Below, one piece after another: positions 23,714 through 32,253 of a stretch of DNA of 49,816 nucleotides. The notes below the pieces were generated by a model. The model was not told the DNA's origin. It ran no database searches and saw only the letters and a list, made by a program, of their open reading frames with translations. The DNA is taken from positions 1-49,816 of the forward strand of contig JBHPFQ010000002.1 of the NCBI GenBank assembly GCA_042571625.1, given 5' to 3'. The position numbers were made by a program, and so were the translations under genes. This DNA is from JBHPFQ01 sp042571625 (GTDB taxonomy: Bacteria; Patescibacteriota; Minisyncoccia; Portnoybacterales; UBA2143). The number at the start of each line of letters is the position of its first letter. Position 1 is the first letter of the stretch.

Positions 23714-25459
23714 TTACTTAATCACAGTAGCTTGTAATTTACAAAGTTCTTTATAAACGCCACCTTTTTCAACCAATTCTTTGTGATCACCTTCTTCAAT
23801 AATTTTGCCATCTTTCAACACAAATATTTGATCTGCTTTTTGAATTGTGCTTAACCGGTGCGCGATAACAAAAGTGGTTCTGCCTTTAATTAAATGTTCC
23901 AAAGCGTCTTGGACCAATTTTTCTGTGGCTGAATCCAAGCTAGCGGTCGCTTCGTCAAGAATTAATATCTTTGGATTTCTTAGAATAGCTCGAGCAATAG
24001 CAATTCTTTGCTTTTGTCCGGTTGATAGTTTGATTCCTCGTTCGCCGACCATCTGTTTATATTTCTTAGGAAATTTCTGAATAAATTTATTGGCATTAGC
24101 TACTTTTGTAGCTGAAATAACTTCTTGTTCTGTTGCTTTTAGATTACCATAACGTAGATTATTTATAATAGTATCGTTAAATAAACTAATTTCCTGAGGA
24201 ACAATAGCAATATTCTTTCTGATAGATTTAAGAGTTGCTTTAGAAATATCTTGCCCGTCAATTAAGATCTTGCCTTTATTCGGTTTGTAATATCCCGAAA
24301 TTAAATCAACCAATGTGCTTTTTCCTACCCCACTTTCGCCTACCAAAGCAATCATCTGACCTACTTTAGTTTTTAAATTAATATCTTTTAAAATTCCCTT
24401 GCCTTTGTCATACTGAAAACTAACATTTTGAAATTCAATCGCACCTCTAACATTTTTTAATTCTATTTTTCGTCCTTTGTATGGCTCTGGTTTTTCTTTA
24501 AGAAGATCATTAGCTCGTTCAATCGCTGTTAATCCTTTTCTGATTTGGCGATAATAACCGGCAATCATTCCAAATGGCTGAAAAGCCAAACTTGTATAAC
24601 CAATAAACATTACTAACTGGCCTGCGGTAATAGTCCCTGATCTTAAAAACAAGACAGCCGAAGTAAAAATAAAAACAAATCCTAAACTGAAAATACTATC
24701 CTGCCAAACATTCAATGAACGCCACGAATTTAAGGAAGATTTAATCTTATCGGTAAGTTTATGTCTAAAATTTTTATCTAATTTCTTTTTTTCTAATTTT
24801 TCTCTAACGCAAGATTTTACAATTTGAATATTGCCAACTGCATCGTAAAGATCTCCAAAAACTTGTTCGGAAGTTTTATTGATTTTCTTTTCGTATTGTA
24901 TAATTGGATCTGTTTTCCAAACCGAAGTAAGAAAATAAAGAGCCAAGATGGAAAATAAAATCAATGATAAATGCCATTCTACAAAAGCCATAATAATTAA
25001 AGAAATAATTACCGTTAAAAAACTGGGGCATATACCAAAAATCGCATTATCAATAATCATTTCCATATAGCTTGCCCCATTATCAACTTTTTGCATTACT
25101 TTGCCAATTTTTTCATTTTTATGAAAGCTAAGAGGCAAATCTAAAACATGACTAGTTATTTCAACAGTTAAATCATTACTTGCTTCAACGCTTAATTCAT
25201 AACCGTTAAATACAGAAATCCGGCTAAACCAGCCGTCTATTAAAGATAAAAATAACCATAATAATAGAATTTTGCCAATTACTAGCAATGAAGAATTATC
25301 CATAATTGACACGTCTACTAACCGTCCATAAATATATGGTATAAAAGCGCTAATTGCCGAGGAAAGAATTGCGATAAAAATAATAAAATAAACCCGTTTT
25401 TTGTAGGGTTTAAGATACTGTATGATTATTTTGATGCCTCGAAATGGCTTTTTTTTCAT
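23714..25459 (-). CDS. ABC exporter (fused permease and ATPase, MsbA/peptide-exporter type)
   Basis: 581 residues: a six-helix ABC transmembrane domain (about 15-310) and a nucleotide-binding domain (about 340-581). Walker A is GESGVGKST, the signature is LSTGQKQRIAIARAI, Walker B is ILILDEATASLD and the switch His is in VIAHRLST. There is no N-terminal C39 peptidase domain, so any leader removal would need another enzyme. The substrate may be lipid, drug or peptide. It lies upstream of the radical SAM operon on the same strand but behind a strong terminator, so export of the 42-residue peptide is a guess from proximity. ATG 25459 has an AAGGAG Shine-Dalgarno. Confidence 0.9.
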   Translation of the reverse strand: MKKKPFRGIKIIIQYLKPYKKRVYFIIFIAILSSAISAFIPYIYGRLVDVSIMDNSSLLVIGKILLLWLFLSLIDGWFSRISVFNGYELSVEASNDLTVEITSHVLDLPLSFHKNEKIGKVMQKVDNGASYMEMIIDNAIFGICPSFLTVIISLIIMAFVEWHLSLILFSILALYFLTSVWKTDPIIQYEKKINKTSEQVFGDLYDAVGNIQIVKSCVREKLEKKKLDKNFRHKLTDKIKSSLNSWRSLNVWQDSIFSLGFVFIFTSAVLFLRSGTITAGQLVMFIGYTSLAFQPFGMIAGYYRQIRKGLTAIERANDLLKEKPEPYKGRKIELKNVRGAIEFQNVSFQYDKGKGILKDINLKTKVGQMIALVGESGVGKSTLVDLISGYYKPNKGKILIDGQDISKATLKSIRKNIAIVPQEISLFNDTIINNLRYGNLKATEQEVISATKVANANKFIQKFPKKYKQMVGERGIKLSTGQKQRIAIARAILRNPKILILDEATASLDSATEKLVQDALEHLIKGRTTFVIAHRLSTIQKADQIFVLKDGKIIEEGDHKELVEKGGVYKELCKLQATVIK

Positions 25460-25562
25460 AAATTATCTCCTTATTTAATTTATATTTTTTGTCAAAGATC
25501 TTATTATATCGTTTAGCTCCCTCTACTATATATGACGTTTGAAACGCAAAAGTGTTACACTT

Positions 25563-27053
25563 TTACTCCCCCACAGGCAAACTCACAAAGAAAGCGCTTC
25601 CTTTATTCTTGCCTTCTGATTCTGCCCAAATATCGCCTTTGTGAGCTCTGATAAGTTTTTTGCAAAAATATAATCCTAAGCCAGTTCCTTCAGTAAACAT
25701 TTTTGTAGCATTAATGCCGCGCGAGAATTTTTCAAATAAAATATTTTCTTCTTCTTTGGCAATACCAATCCCTGTATCCTTAACACTGATAGTAATTTTT
25801 TCGCCAGATTTTGCAACACCAACAGTTATCCCCCCTTTTTCTGTGTAATAAAGAGCATTGTCAATTAAATTTTGAATTACTTGCCTAATCTTTAATGGAT
25901 CTGCCTTAACAAGCGGTAATTCATTGTTTGATTTTTCAAATTTTAAATACAAATTTTTATCCTTAGCTATATCAATAAAATCTTGAACTATCTCTTTAGT
26001 GATTTCCTCTAAAGATATTTTTTTATAATTGAATTCAAGACGGCCAGATTCAATTCTTGAAATATTAAGTAATTCTTCAACTAGATTAATTAAACGCTCA
26101 TTACTAATAAATACATTTTTTAATTTGCTTTCTTGTTTCTTATTTAATTCTCCCCATGTTCTTTCTAAAAGCATAGAAACATATCCTTTTATAGCTGTTA
26201 GCGGAGTGCGCAATTGATGAGATGCGAGAGATATAAACAAAGATTTAGCCTTATCTAATTGTTTTAATTTCTCATTTGCCTTTCGCAGATCTTTAGTTTG
26301 GCAATCAACTTCATTTTGGAGCTTTATTGAAAAATTCTTCATTTCTTCATAAAGCAAAGCATTTTCAATAGCAATTGCTGATTGGCTAGCAATTGTTTCT
26401 AATGTTCTTATATCGCCCACTGAAAAAATATCGCCTGATTTTTTATTACCAAGCAAAAACAAACCAATAAGTTTTTTCTTAATATATAAAGGAACAATTA
26501 GATCAGTTTTAATTTTTTCTAGATCCTTAATTAAAATAGGATTATTTAATTCTTCAAGTACTAGTACACTTTTATTTTTTTTAAAATAATCTATTATTTT
26601 TTGAAAAGAAGAAATAATTTCTTCTTTTTTGTTTTTTTGATCTTCTTTAAAAATTAAGTTTTTATTTGGCAAAATCATAATCGCCATTTTTGATACTCGC
26701 ATTGATTTAACAATTTTCTTTTTGAGATTTTTTTCAATCTTATCAAGGTTCAAAGTACGAGACAAAGTATCAGAAATATTAGCCAATAATTCTTGAGGAT
26801 TATATGTGCCTTTAAATAAAAATTTATCTGTTGATTCTCTAAGCCATTCATAAAAAGGTATAAATCCAGCTGATATTGAAATAGCAACTATTAGTCCGGT
26901 AATAATTTGAGATTTTAAAGTATAAGTCCCGCCAAAAATCGCCCAGCTAATTATAAACGCAAGCATAATATATGCCATTGTTATAGCAATAACTAATATA
27001 GAAAATATTGTCCCTCGCTTAACAGCTACTTTGATTGTGTTTGTCCTTAACAT
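25563..27053 (-). CDS. Orphan membrane histidine kinase with GAF domain
   Basis: 496 residues. Two membrane helices (about 15-37 and 47-68), a GAF-like domain (about 85-235), a coiled linker, the HisKA domain with phospho-acceptor H279 in LASHQLRTPL and the HATPase domain (NLIDNALYYTEKGG, DTGIGIA, GTGLGLYFCKKL). No periplasmic sensor domain is present. No response regulator gene is found in the window, so the partner must be elsewhere. A -10-like box sits 6 bases before the ATG. Confidence 0.92.
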   Translation of the reverse strand: MLRTNTIKVAVKRGTIFSILVIAITMAYIMLAFIISWAIFGGTYTLKSQIITGLIVAISISAGFIPFYEWLRESTDKFLFKGTYNPQELLANISDTLSRTLNLDKIEKNLKKKIVKSMRVSKMAIMILPNKNLIFKEDQKNKKEEIISSFQKIIDYFKKNKSVLVLEELNNPILIKDLEKIKTDLIVPLYIKKKLIGLFLLGNKKSGDIFSVGDIRTLETIASQSAIAIENALLYEEMKNFSIKLQNEVDCQTKDLRKANEKLKQLDKAKSLFISLASHQLRTPLTAIKGYVSMLLERTWGELNKKQESKLKNVFISNERLINLVEELLNISRIESGRLEFNYKKISLEEITKEIVQDFIDIAKDKNLYLKFEKSNNELPLVKADPLKIRQVIQNLIDNALYYTEKGGITVGVAKSGEKITISVKDTGIGIAKEEENILFEKFSRGINATKMFTEGTGLGLYFCKKLIRAHKGDIWAESEGKNKGSAFFVSLPVGE

Positions 27054-27059
27054 AAATAT

Positions 27060-27087
27060 ATAATATATTATTTTAATCCACAGACAA
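27060..27087 (-). promoter_or_regulatory. Histidine kinase promoter, possibly leaderless
   Basis: TTGTCT and TATTAT are separated by 16 bases on the minus strand, with the -10 ending 6 bases before the ATG. The surroundings are very A/T-rich, so the -10 choice is uncertain. Confidence 0.4.
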
Positions 27088-27110
27088 TAATATTATATCA
27101 TATTAAATAA

Positions 27111-27152
27111 TCTACAAAAAGAAAGACCGAGATGTTTTCAAACATCCCGGTC
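27111..27152 (-). terminator. Terminator of the beta-propeller/metzincin gene
   Basis: On the minus strand GACCGGGATGTTT pairs with AAACATCTCGGTC across a 2-base loop, followed by TTTCTTTTT. The only non-Watson-Crick pair is a G-U on this strand and would be an A-C mismatch on the other, which fits use on the minus strand. Confidence 0.82.
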
Positions 27153-27194
27153 GTTAATTTATGGGTTTCATTGAGTTCCTTCCTTATTATCCCA

Positions 27195-29582
27195 CTAATT
27201 TGTTATTTTTATTACGAAACCTGTAGGAGTTTCGCAATCTACAATAATTTCAACTCCGTTTTCTATGAATGATTCTCCGATTGAAATATCAGAGATAATT
27301 CGAATAGAATCATTTTCAAGATCAACTTTATGAATAATTATTGAGTCGCGAGGTATAATCATATCATACCCAGCTTTTTTTCTAACTTCAATCGTATAGC
27401 AACCATCCTCCGCATATACAATAGCCATTTTTGGATTATTGTTTATTGGAAGAGCAAGACGCTCAAGTTGAATAGAAACTTCTTGTCCTGCTTCAACTTT
27501 TACCACTTCTGATTCTTCTATCCACCCAAGCTTATACTTTTGATAAGCTATGGTGTGTAACGGAGGACAAGAATAAACAGATGAAAACGATGAATCGCCT
27601 CCACCGCACAACCCCAAAGGACAACACATGAAATCCCATATGTTTTCCTGTTCATCTCCACAACTATGGTTAAGACCATAGCTATGGCCCATTTCATGTG
27701 CCCATATTGCGGCACTAATGGGTTGATCCTTTTTCACTGGAGCCCAAATAGCTCCCCAATTCCCATATCTTCCTCCTTTCCAAACACATTCATTCTCTTT
27801 TAAATTGGGAAAGACAACAGCAATCCCAATAAATTTGTCAAAATCCACATCACCAGATGCAACATCTATAGCATCTGCCATTATTCGGGAATATGATTCA
27901 TCATCATAATAATAATTTCTAGGATTAGGTAGTGTAAACCATCCGAAAGCTTTGCTTCCTTCCAAATTCTCTTTACCATATGAAATTTCCCTCCAAATGT
28001 GGTCTAATAGACCATATTCGTTTTTGTACATATTTCGAAATACAGAAACAGGATATGGCTCATCAGGAACATCTGAAAAATTACAACAAATAGTCACCCA
28101 TGGCTGACTATTACCATGATCAATATTTTTATCACTGTAGCATATAATCTTCCCACTTAATAAAGTAAGAAGAAGAGATCCATCTTTTCCAATAGAAGAA
28201 CTACAAGTACTATTAGAGATTGTTGCCCAATCTCCAATAGAAGTTTCAGAATTAGATATATTTTTAAAATCAGTAGCTATTATATTTCCAGATGAATCAA
28301 AAATATTAAATCCAGATGATGTTGTAGCCACATAAATATGCCCACTTTTGTCCAGAGAAATATTTTCTATATATCCTTTTCCAAAATCAAACCTCCATTT
28401 TTCGTTTCCATTTTTATCTACTGAATAAAGAGTTCTTCCGCCACAATAGATTTCTTCGTTTACCCCAATAGCAAGAGTTCTAAATACTTCTATACTTTCC
28501 GGAGCAAATTCCCATTTTTTACTTCCATCTTGATTAACTGCGAACAAAGAGCCAACCCATTTATCCTTTTGAGAAGACCATTCGCCGCATCCGAAATAGA
28601 TGGTTCCATCATGACTTATAGATGGAGAAGAAAATATTTTAACAGGAGAATTAAACTCCCATTTGATAGAACCGTCAGAATTAATAGCGATTAATTTTCC
28701 ATCGTCATCATTGTAAGATGTCACATATATTGTTCCATTATCACCTATAGCGGGAGAAAATATACCTCTTGAATAAATATTCACATCCCATATTATTTTA
28801 CCTTCTTGCGACACAGCAAAAAGATTATTTTCAACAGCAGCCAATATCATTCCGTTTTTGCCGATAGTAATAGATTTTGACGAGGTCTCTTGATTAATAT
28901 AATCAAGAAGTTTTAAGCTCCACTTCTTGATCCCCCCCTCATCTATTGCATATAAGATTCCGAAGTTGGAACTTACATAAATAGTTCCATCAGATCCTAT
29001 TGCAGGCGATGATACCGGGAAAATAGTTTTTTTCAGCATGTCTGTTTCAAATCTCCATTTTTCACTTCCGTCGGGATTAATAGCCGAAACATACCAGCTA
29101 TTAAGTGCTTGAACATATATTATTCCTTCATTATCTATAACTGGTTGGCAAGCAAATGAATATCCTGAAGTAAATTCCCATGCCCTACCTAGAGATGTAG
29201 GACCAACATATGGACTTCTACCAGTATGTTGCGGATTGTGACCAAACATTGGCCACGAATCCTGAATTGAAGGCTCTTCCTCGTCAGGAATGATTAGCTC
29301 AATCTCTGACTCAGTTTCTGTTTCTGGATTTATTTTCGGTTCCGTCTTTATAGGTGGTTTAGGAACAATGTTTGGCTCTGTTTCAATCTCTGGCTCTGTT
29401 TCAATCTCTGGCTCTGTTTCTGGTTCCATATCTAAAGGGATATCCTCGGAGATTACTTCCTTCAACGATTCTATTACATTATTTGCATCTATTTCTAAGT
29501 CACTCTTTCCTCTATTTTTCTCTACGCACGCGAATAGAAAAATAGATATTACTGCTACTAATAATATCTTATTCTTTCTCAT
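27195..29582 (-). CDS. Lipoprotein: acidic linker, PQQ-type beta-propeller and metzincin-like protease
   Basis: 795 residues. A lipoprotein signal ends at C19 (FLFAC). A low-complexity Glu/Pro/Thr/Ile linker (about 50-105) contains PEIETE repeats. Beta-propeller blades follow (about 108-485), with repeats of the type AIGSDGTIYV and INPDGSEKWRFE, as in PQQ-binding-like proteins. The C-terminal part (about 490-795) carries HEMGHSYGLNH (H629, E630, H633, H639), the metzincin zinc motif, with FMCCP (651-655) as a possible Met-turn, and a tail resembling immune inhibitor A/M6-type proteases. It is predicted to be anchored outside the cell with a protease head. The ATG has a GGAGAT Shine-Dalgarno. 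It may attack host or self surface proteins. Confidence 0.85.
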   Translation of the reverse strand: MRKNKILLVAVISIFLFACVEKNRGKSDLEIDANNVIESLKEVISEDIPLDMEPETEPEIETEPEIETEPNIVPKPPIKTEPKINPETETESEIELIIPDEEEPSIQDSWPMFGHNPQHTGRSPYVGPTSLGRAWEFTSGYSFACQPVIDNEGIIYVQALNSWYVSAINPDGSEKWRFETDMLKKTIFPVSSPAIGSDGTIYVSSNFGILYAIDEGGIKKWSLKLLDYINQETSSKSITIGKNGMILAAVENNLFAVSQEGKIIWDVNIYSRGIFSPAIGDNGTIYVTSYNDDDGKLIAINSDGSIKWEFNSPVKIFSSPSISHDGTIYFGCGEWSSQKDKWVGSLFAVNQDGSKKWEFAPESIEVFRTLAIGVNEEIYCGGRTLYSVDKNGNEKWRFDFGKGYIENISLDKSGHIYVATTSSGFNIFDSSGNIIATDFKNISNSETSIGDWATISNSTCSSSIGKDGSLLLTLLSGKIICYSDKNIDHGNSQPWVTICCNFSDVPDEPYPVSVFRNMYKNEYGLLDHIWREISYGKENLEGSKAFGWFTLPNPRNYYYDDESYSRIMADAIDVASGDVDFDKFIGIAVVFPNLKENECVWKGGRYGNWGAIWAPVKKDQPISAAIWAHEMGHSYGLNHSCGDEQENIWDFMCCPLGLCGGGDSSFSSVYSCPPLHTIAYQKYKLGWIEESEVVKVEAGQEVSIQLERLALPINNNPKMAIVYAEDGCYTIEVRKKAGYDMIIPRDSIIIHKVDLENDSIRIISDISIGESFIENGVEIIVDCETPTGFVIKITN
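29373..29420. repeat. 18-bp tandem repeat in the lipoprotein linker
   Basis: About 2.7 exact copies of TGGCTCTGTTTCAATCTC (plus strand), in frame, coding for PEIETE repeats. Copy number could vary and change linker length. Confidence 0.8.
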
Positions 29583-29638
29583 GATATTATCTCCTTTTAT
29601 TAAAATGTTAAAGATCTTTACTCAAAAAAGGGAGATAT

Positions 29639-29661
29639 AAAAAAAACACTTCCCTTGGAAG
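29639..29661 (-). terminator. Short-stem terminator after the 19-residue ORF
   Basis: CTTCC-AAG-GGAAG on the minus strand followed by TG and eight T. The stem is only 5 bp, so efficiency is uncertain and it could act as an attenuator ahead of the lipoprotein gene. Confidence 0.55.
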
Positions 29662-29666
29662 CGCTT

Positions 29667-29726
29667 TTAAGCCCTTTTTTTAGTAATTAATAATTCGATA
29701 GGTTGTCTACTGGCAAATTCTTTCAT
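29667..29726 (-). CDS. 19-residue small ORF with strong ribosome binding site
   Basis: Reads MKEFASRQPIELLITKKRA. An AGGAGGT Shine-Dalgarno lies 6 bases before the ATG, and a consensus promoter (29755-29783) is just upstream of that. A hairpin with eight T follows the stop. This is either a real micro-peptide gene or a leader peptide controlling the lipoprotein gene 84 bases downstream. No Cys, and no run of a single regulatory amino acid. Confidence 0.55.
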   Translation of the reverse strand: MKEFASRQPIELLITKKRA

Positions 29727-29754
29727 ATTTTACCTCCTTTTCCTATCTTTTTAG

Positions 29755-29783
29755 AGTATATCAAATCATTCTAATTTTGTCAA
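29755..29783 (-). promoter_or_regulatory. Consensus promoter for the 19-residue ORF
   Basis: TTGACA and TATACT are separated by exactly 17 bases on the minus strand. The -35 overlaps the hisS stop codon. The predicted start site lies about 20 bases before the Shine-Dalgarno. Confidence 0.75.
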
Positions 29784-31048
29784 GTGTTTTTGGATTTAAT
29801 CATTTTTACTGCCTCATCAATTGAAATTAAATTCTGTTTCCCTGTTTTCATATTTTTCAATGTAATTTTATTAGTTTTCACTTCTTCATCTCCAATTACT
29901 ACAACAAAAGGAATGCCTAGCTTATTAGCGTAAGTAAATTTCTTTTTAATCTTAACAGAATTATCAAAATATGTTTGTGCTTTAATTTTTGCTAAACGCA
30001 GTTTATTAGCAACTTCTAAAGGAAAGGTCAAATCATCTATCAAAGAAACAACTAAAACCTTAGCTGGCGTTGATTTTTTATTTTTTATTTTTAATTGCGA
30101 AAATAATCTTGTTAAACCGATTGACGCGCCAACTCCAGGAAACTTCTTGTCAGTATAACATTCTGCCAAATTATCATATCGTCCACCACCGCAAATACAT
30201 CCAATTTCAGTATAATCCTTTAAAAATGTCTCATAAACTATTCCTGTGTAATAATCTTGGCCTCTTACAATAGAAAAATCTATTTTAATATTATTATCAG
30301 AAACTCCCATTTTTTTAATTAGATTTAATACTTGTTTCAGATCTTCTGCTCCATCAAGATTTTCATCAAGCTTTGATTTTTTAATAAACTCAAAAATCTT
30401 TCCAATTTTATCTTGCTCAATCTCTAACTTCTGCAACTCTTTTTCAACTTTTTGCTCACCTATTTTTGAAAGTTTATCAATTATTCTTAAAATTTCTGTT
30501 GACTTATTTGAAAGCTCTAAATTTTTAAGAAAATTATTTAAAATTTTCTTATTATTAATTTTAATAACAAAATCGCCAAAATTAAGCTTTTTAAAAACAG
30601 AATAAATAATAGCTATAATTTCAGCATCATTTGTTAAATCTAATTCTTTATTATCAATAATATCAAAATCACACTGATAAAATTCACGATATCTGCCTTT
30701 TTGTGATTTTTCACCTCGCCAAGCTTTCCCTATCTGATATCTTTTAAATGGAAAGGTCAAATCATTATATTTTTGAGCAACATAGCGCGCTAAAGGAACG
30801 GTTAAATCAAATCTCAACGCTAAATCATTATCGCCTTTTTTAAAACGATAAATCTGCTTTTCTGTTTCCCCTTCTGCTTTTGCTAATAAAATATCTGTTT
30901 TTTCTATAACTGGCGTATCAATCGGAGAAAATCCAAACAATTCATATGTTTGTTTAATTATTCGTAAAATACGATTAAAAGCTATTTGATCTTCTGGTAG
31001 AAGCTCCATAAATCCTGGTAAAATTGTAGGTTCTATTTTATTATTCAT
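29780..31048 (-). CDS. hisS: Histidyl-tRNA synthetase
   Basis: Class II synthetase. Motif 1 region TILPGFMELLPEDQIAF, motif 2 AWRGEKSQKGRYREFYQCD, the histidine-specific IVRGQDYYTG and the motif 3 GVGASIGLTRL. The C-terminal anticodon-binding domain has VLVVSL and GIPFVVVIGDEEV. 422 aa is normal. I start at ATG 31048; the frame extends 20 codons upstream but runs into the terminator of the preceding gene. A TATAAT (31058-31063) lies 9 bases before this ATG. Confidence 0.95.
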   Translation of the reverse strand: MNNKIEPTILPGFMELLPEDQIAFNRILRIIKQTYELFGFSPIDTPVIEKTDILLAKAEGETEKQIYRFKKGDNDLALRFDLTVPLARYVAQKYNDLTFPFKRYQIGKAWRGEKSQKGRYREFYQCDFDIIDNKELDLTNDAEIIAIIYSVFKKLNFGDFVIKINNKKILNNFLKNLELSNKSTEILRIIDKLSKIGEQKVEKELQKLEIEQDKIGKIFEFIKKSKLDENLDGAEDLKQVLNLIKKMGVSDNNIKIDFSIVRGQDYYTGIVYETFLKDYTEIGCICGGGRYDNLAECYTDKKFPGVGASIGLTRLFSQLKIKNKKSTPAKVLVVSLIDDLTFPLEVANKLRLAKIKAQTYFDNSVKIKKKFTYANKLGIPFVVVIGDEEVKTNKITLKNMKTGKQNLISIDEAVKMIKSKNT

Positions 31049-31057
31049 GCTTTTTAT

Positions 31058-31063
31058 ATTATA
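31058..31063 (-). promoter_or_regulatory. hisS -10 box close to the ATG
   Basis: Exact TATAAT on the minus strand, 9 bases before the hisS ATG. No good -35 at the right distance, and the area is A/T-rich. Confidence 0.45.
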
Positions 31064-31070
31064 TAATAAT

Positions 31071-31116
31071 GTTGTAAAAATAAAAAGGGGTTTGTATATA
31101 TTATACAAACCCCTTT
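31071..31116 (-). terminator. Strong terminator after the 91-residue gene
   Basis: Perfect 15-bp stem (AAAGGGGTTTGTATA and its complement) with a 3-base loop, followed on the minus strand by TTTTTATTTTT. It lies between this gene and hisS. Confidence 0.9.
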
Positions 31117-31130
31117 AGTATGGTAGGTCT

Positions 31131-31406
31131 TTATGACCATTTAATACATTTTTTATCTTCTGTTTCAATTTCAATCTTTTTTATTTCTTCTATATTGCTT
31201 AGCAACTTATTCATTGTTTGATTTACTGTATTTAGAAACTCCCTTTTCGTAATCCTGTTTTCCATAAATTCTTGGAATAAGTAGATTACAAGACCTCTGA
31301 TATTGTCAGGATATTTATTAATTACCAAATCGTTTTTATCTGGAATTGACACAATTTCTTCAATACCTTTAGATTCTTTTCTTATTAACATCGTAGTTAA
31401 ACCCAT
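31131..31406 (-). CDS. Hypothetical protein
   Basis: Not recognised. 91 residues, mostly helical, no membrane segment: begins MGLTTMLIRKESKG and has a central DNIRGLVIYLFQEFMEN helix. A run of six G upstream of ATG 31406 could act as a Shine-Dalgarno. It is monocistronic, followed by a strong terminator. The spacing of gene and terminator supports a real gene. Confidence 0.6.
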   Translation of the reverse strand: MGLTTMLIRKESKGIEEIVSIPDKNDLVINKYPDNIRGLVIYLFQEFMENRITKREFLNTVNQTMNKLLSNIEEIKKIEIETEDKKCIKWS

Positions 31407-31490
31407 TTTTTATCCCCCCATGAATTAAATTGTTAATATTAAAAAACTAACTTAAATAAAGCTTAGCATAATATATAATATTTGTCAATC

Positions 31491-31549
31491 TGTGAGGGTA
31501 GAGGGAATCCCACCCTAACGGGTGGTCGCCCGTGAGGGCGAGAACCCAC
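31491..31549. repeat. Duplicated tRNA-Lys 3' fragment split by a 32-base double hairpin
   Basis: 31491-31509 and 31542-31549 together repeat, without a gap, 27 bases covering the 3' end of the tRNA-Lys gene and its flank (31576-31602). Between the two parts lies a 32-base insert (31510-31541) made of two hairpins, CCACCC-TAAC-GGGTGG and TCGCCC-GTGA-GGGCGA. This gives a broken partial tRNA copy 85 bases from the intact gene. Confidence 0.8.
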
Positions 31550-31577
31550 TAAAAACATTTTTTATCTAAAAAACATG

Positions 31578-31648
31578 TGAGGGTAGAGGGAATCGAACCC
31601 ACGTCAATTGCTTAAAAGGCAACTGCTCTACCATTGAGCTATACCCCC
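31578..31648 (-). tRNA. tRNA-Lys (UUU)
   Basis: 71 bases on the minus strand. Acceptor GGGGGTA pairs with TACCCTC (one G-U), discriminator A, D stem GCTC/GAGC, anticodon stem GTTGC/GCAAT with loop CTTTTAA (anticodon TTT), a 4-base variable loop, and T arm GTGGG-TTCGATT-CCCTC with one T-T mismatch. CCA is not encoded. Confidence 0.93.
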
Positions 31649-31704
31649 GAATATTTAAATCCTATTCTACTATAAATTCAAATAAAATCAATAGAAATAT
31701 AATA

Positions 31705-32253
31705 TTAATCTTCTATTTTTTTCTTTCTCTTCATTAATGTTATTACGAAAATTGGCAAAGCGATCCAAACAAATTTTGCATCACCGCCAATAAATATTTT
31801 TTTTAGCACGGGAGCAAATTCGCTTATTACTTCATTCGGCAAAAACGAGATTAACACAGATGCAATTAATCCCAATTGCACGATACTTAAAAGAAATAAT
31901 TGAATCCAAGATGCTTCTCCGCGCTTTCTAACTCTTAATGTTGAACTTAAAATTGAACGTGGAATAAGAAAATAAAACACTAAAATTAGACCAAGAAACA
32001 CAAGCATTTTCAAAGACGGGGAAGGAACTTCTCCAATTCCAAGCCACGCCCAAGAAGTTAATCTTTGCCATGGCATTACTTCCATAATCCCCCAAGAAAA
32101 ATAACTTCCTAAAAGCAAAACTACCATTCTATTTCTACCAAGGAAAAAACCATAAACAAGAACAGCTATTGCGAAAATCAACATTATAAATAAATCCCAG
32201 CCAGTAGCAGCTCCTATTTGAAAACTTGATAAAAATGATTGTAATATTGCCAT
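31705..32253 (-). CDS. Multipass membrane protein of unknown function
   Basis: 182 residues with four to five membrane helices (about 18-38, 42-58, 82-98, 116-137, 156-174) and a basic KRKKK tail. No known family recognised. Its ATG overlaps the stop of dnaJ by 1 base, so it is cotranscribed with dnaJ; a link to chaperone function is not implied. Confidence 0.65.
   Translation of the reverse strand: MAILQSFLSSFQIGAATGWDLFIMLIFAIAVLVYGFFLGRNRMVVLLLGSYFSWGIMEVMPWQRLTSWAWLGIGEVPSPSLKMLVFLGLILVFYFLIPRSILSSTLRVRKRGEASWIQLFLLSIVQLGLIASVLISFLPNEVISEFAPVLKKIFIGGDAKFVWIALPIFVITLMKRKKKIED

Noticed and set aside
23714..25459. Dedicated peptide exporter/protease (PCAT) for the 42-residue peptide
   Set aside because: It has no N-terminal C39 peptidase domain and is separated by a strong terminator; kept as a generic exporter.
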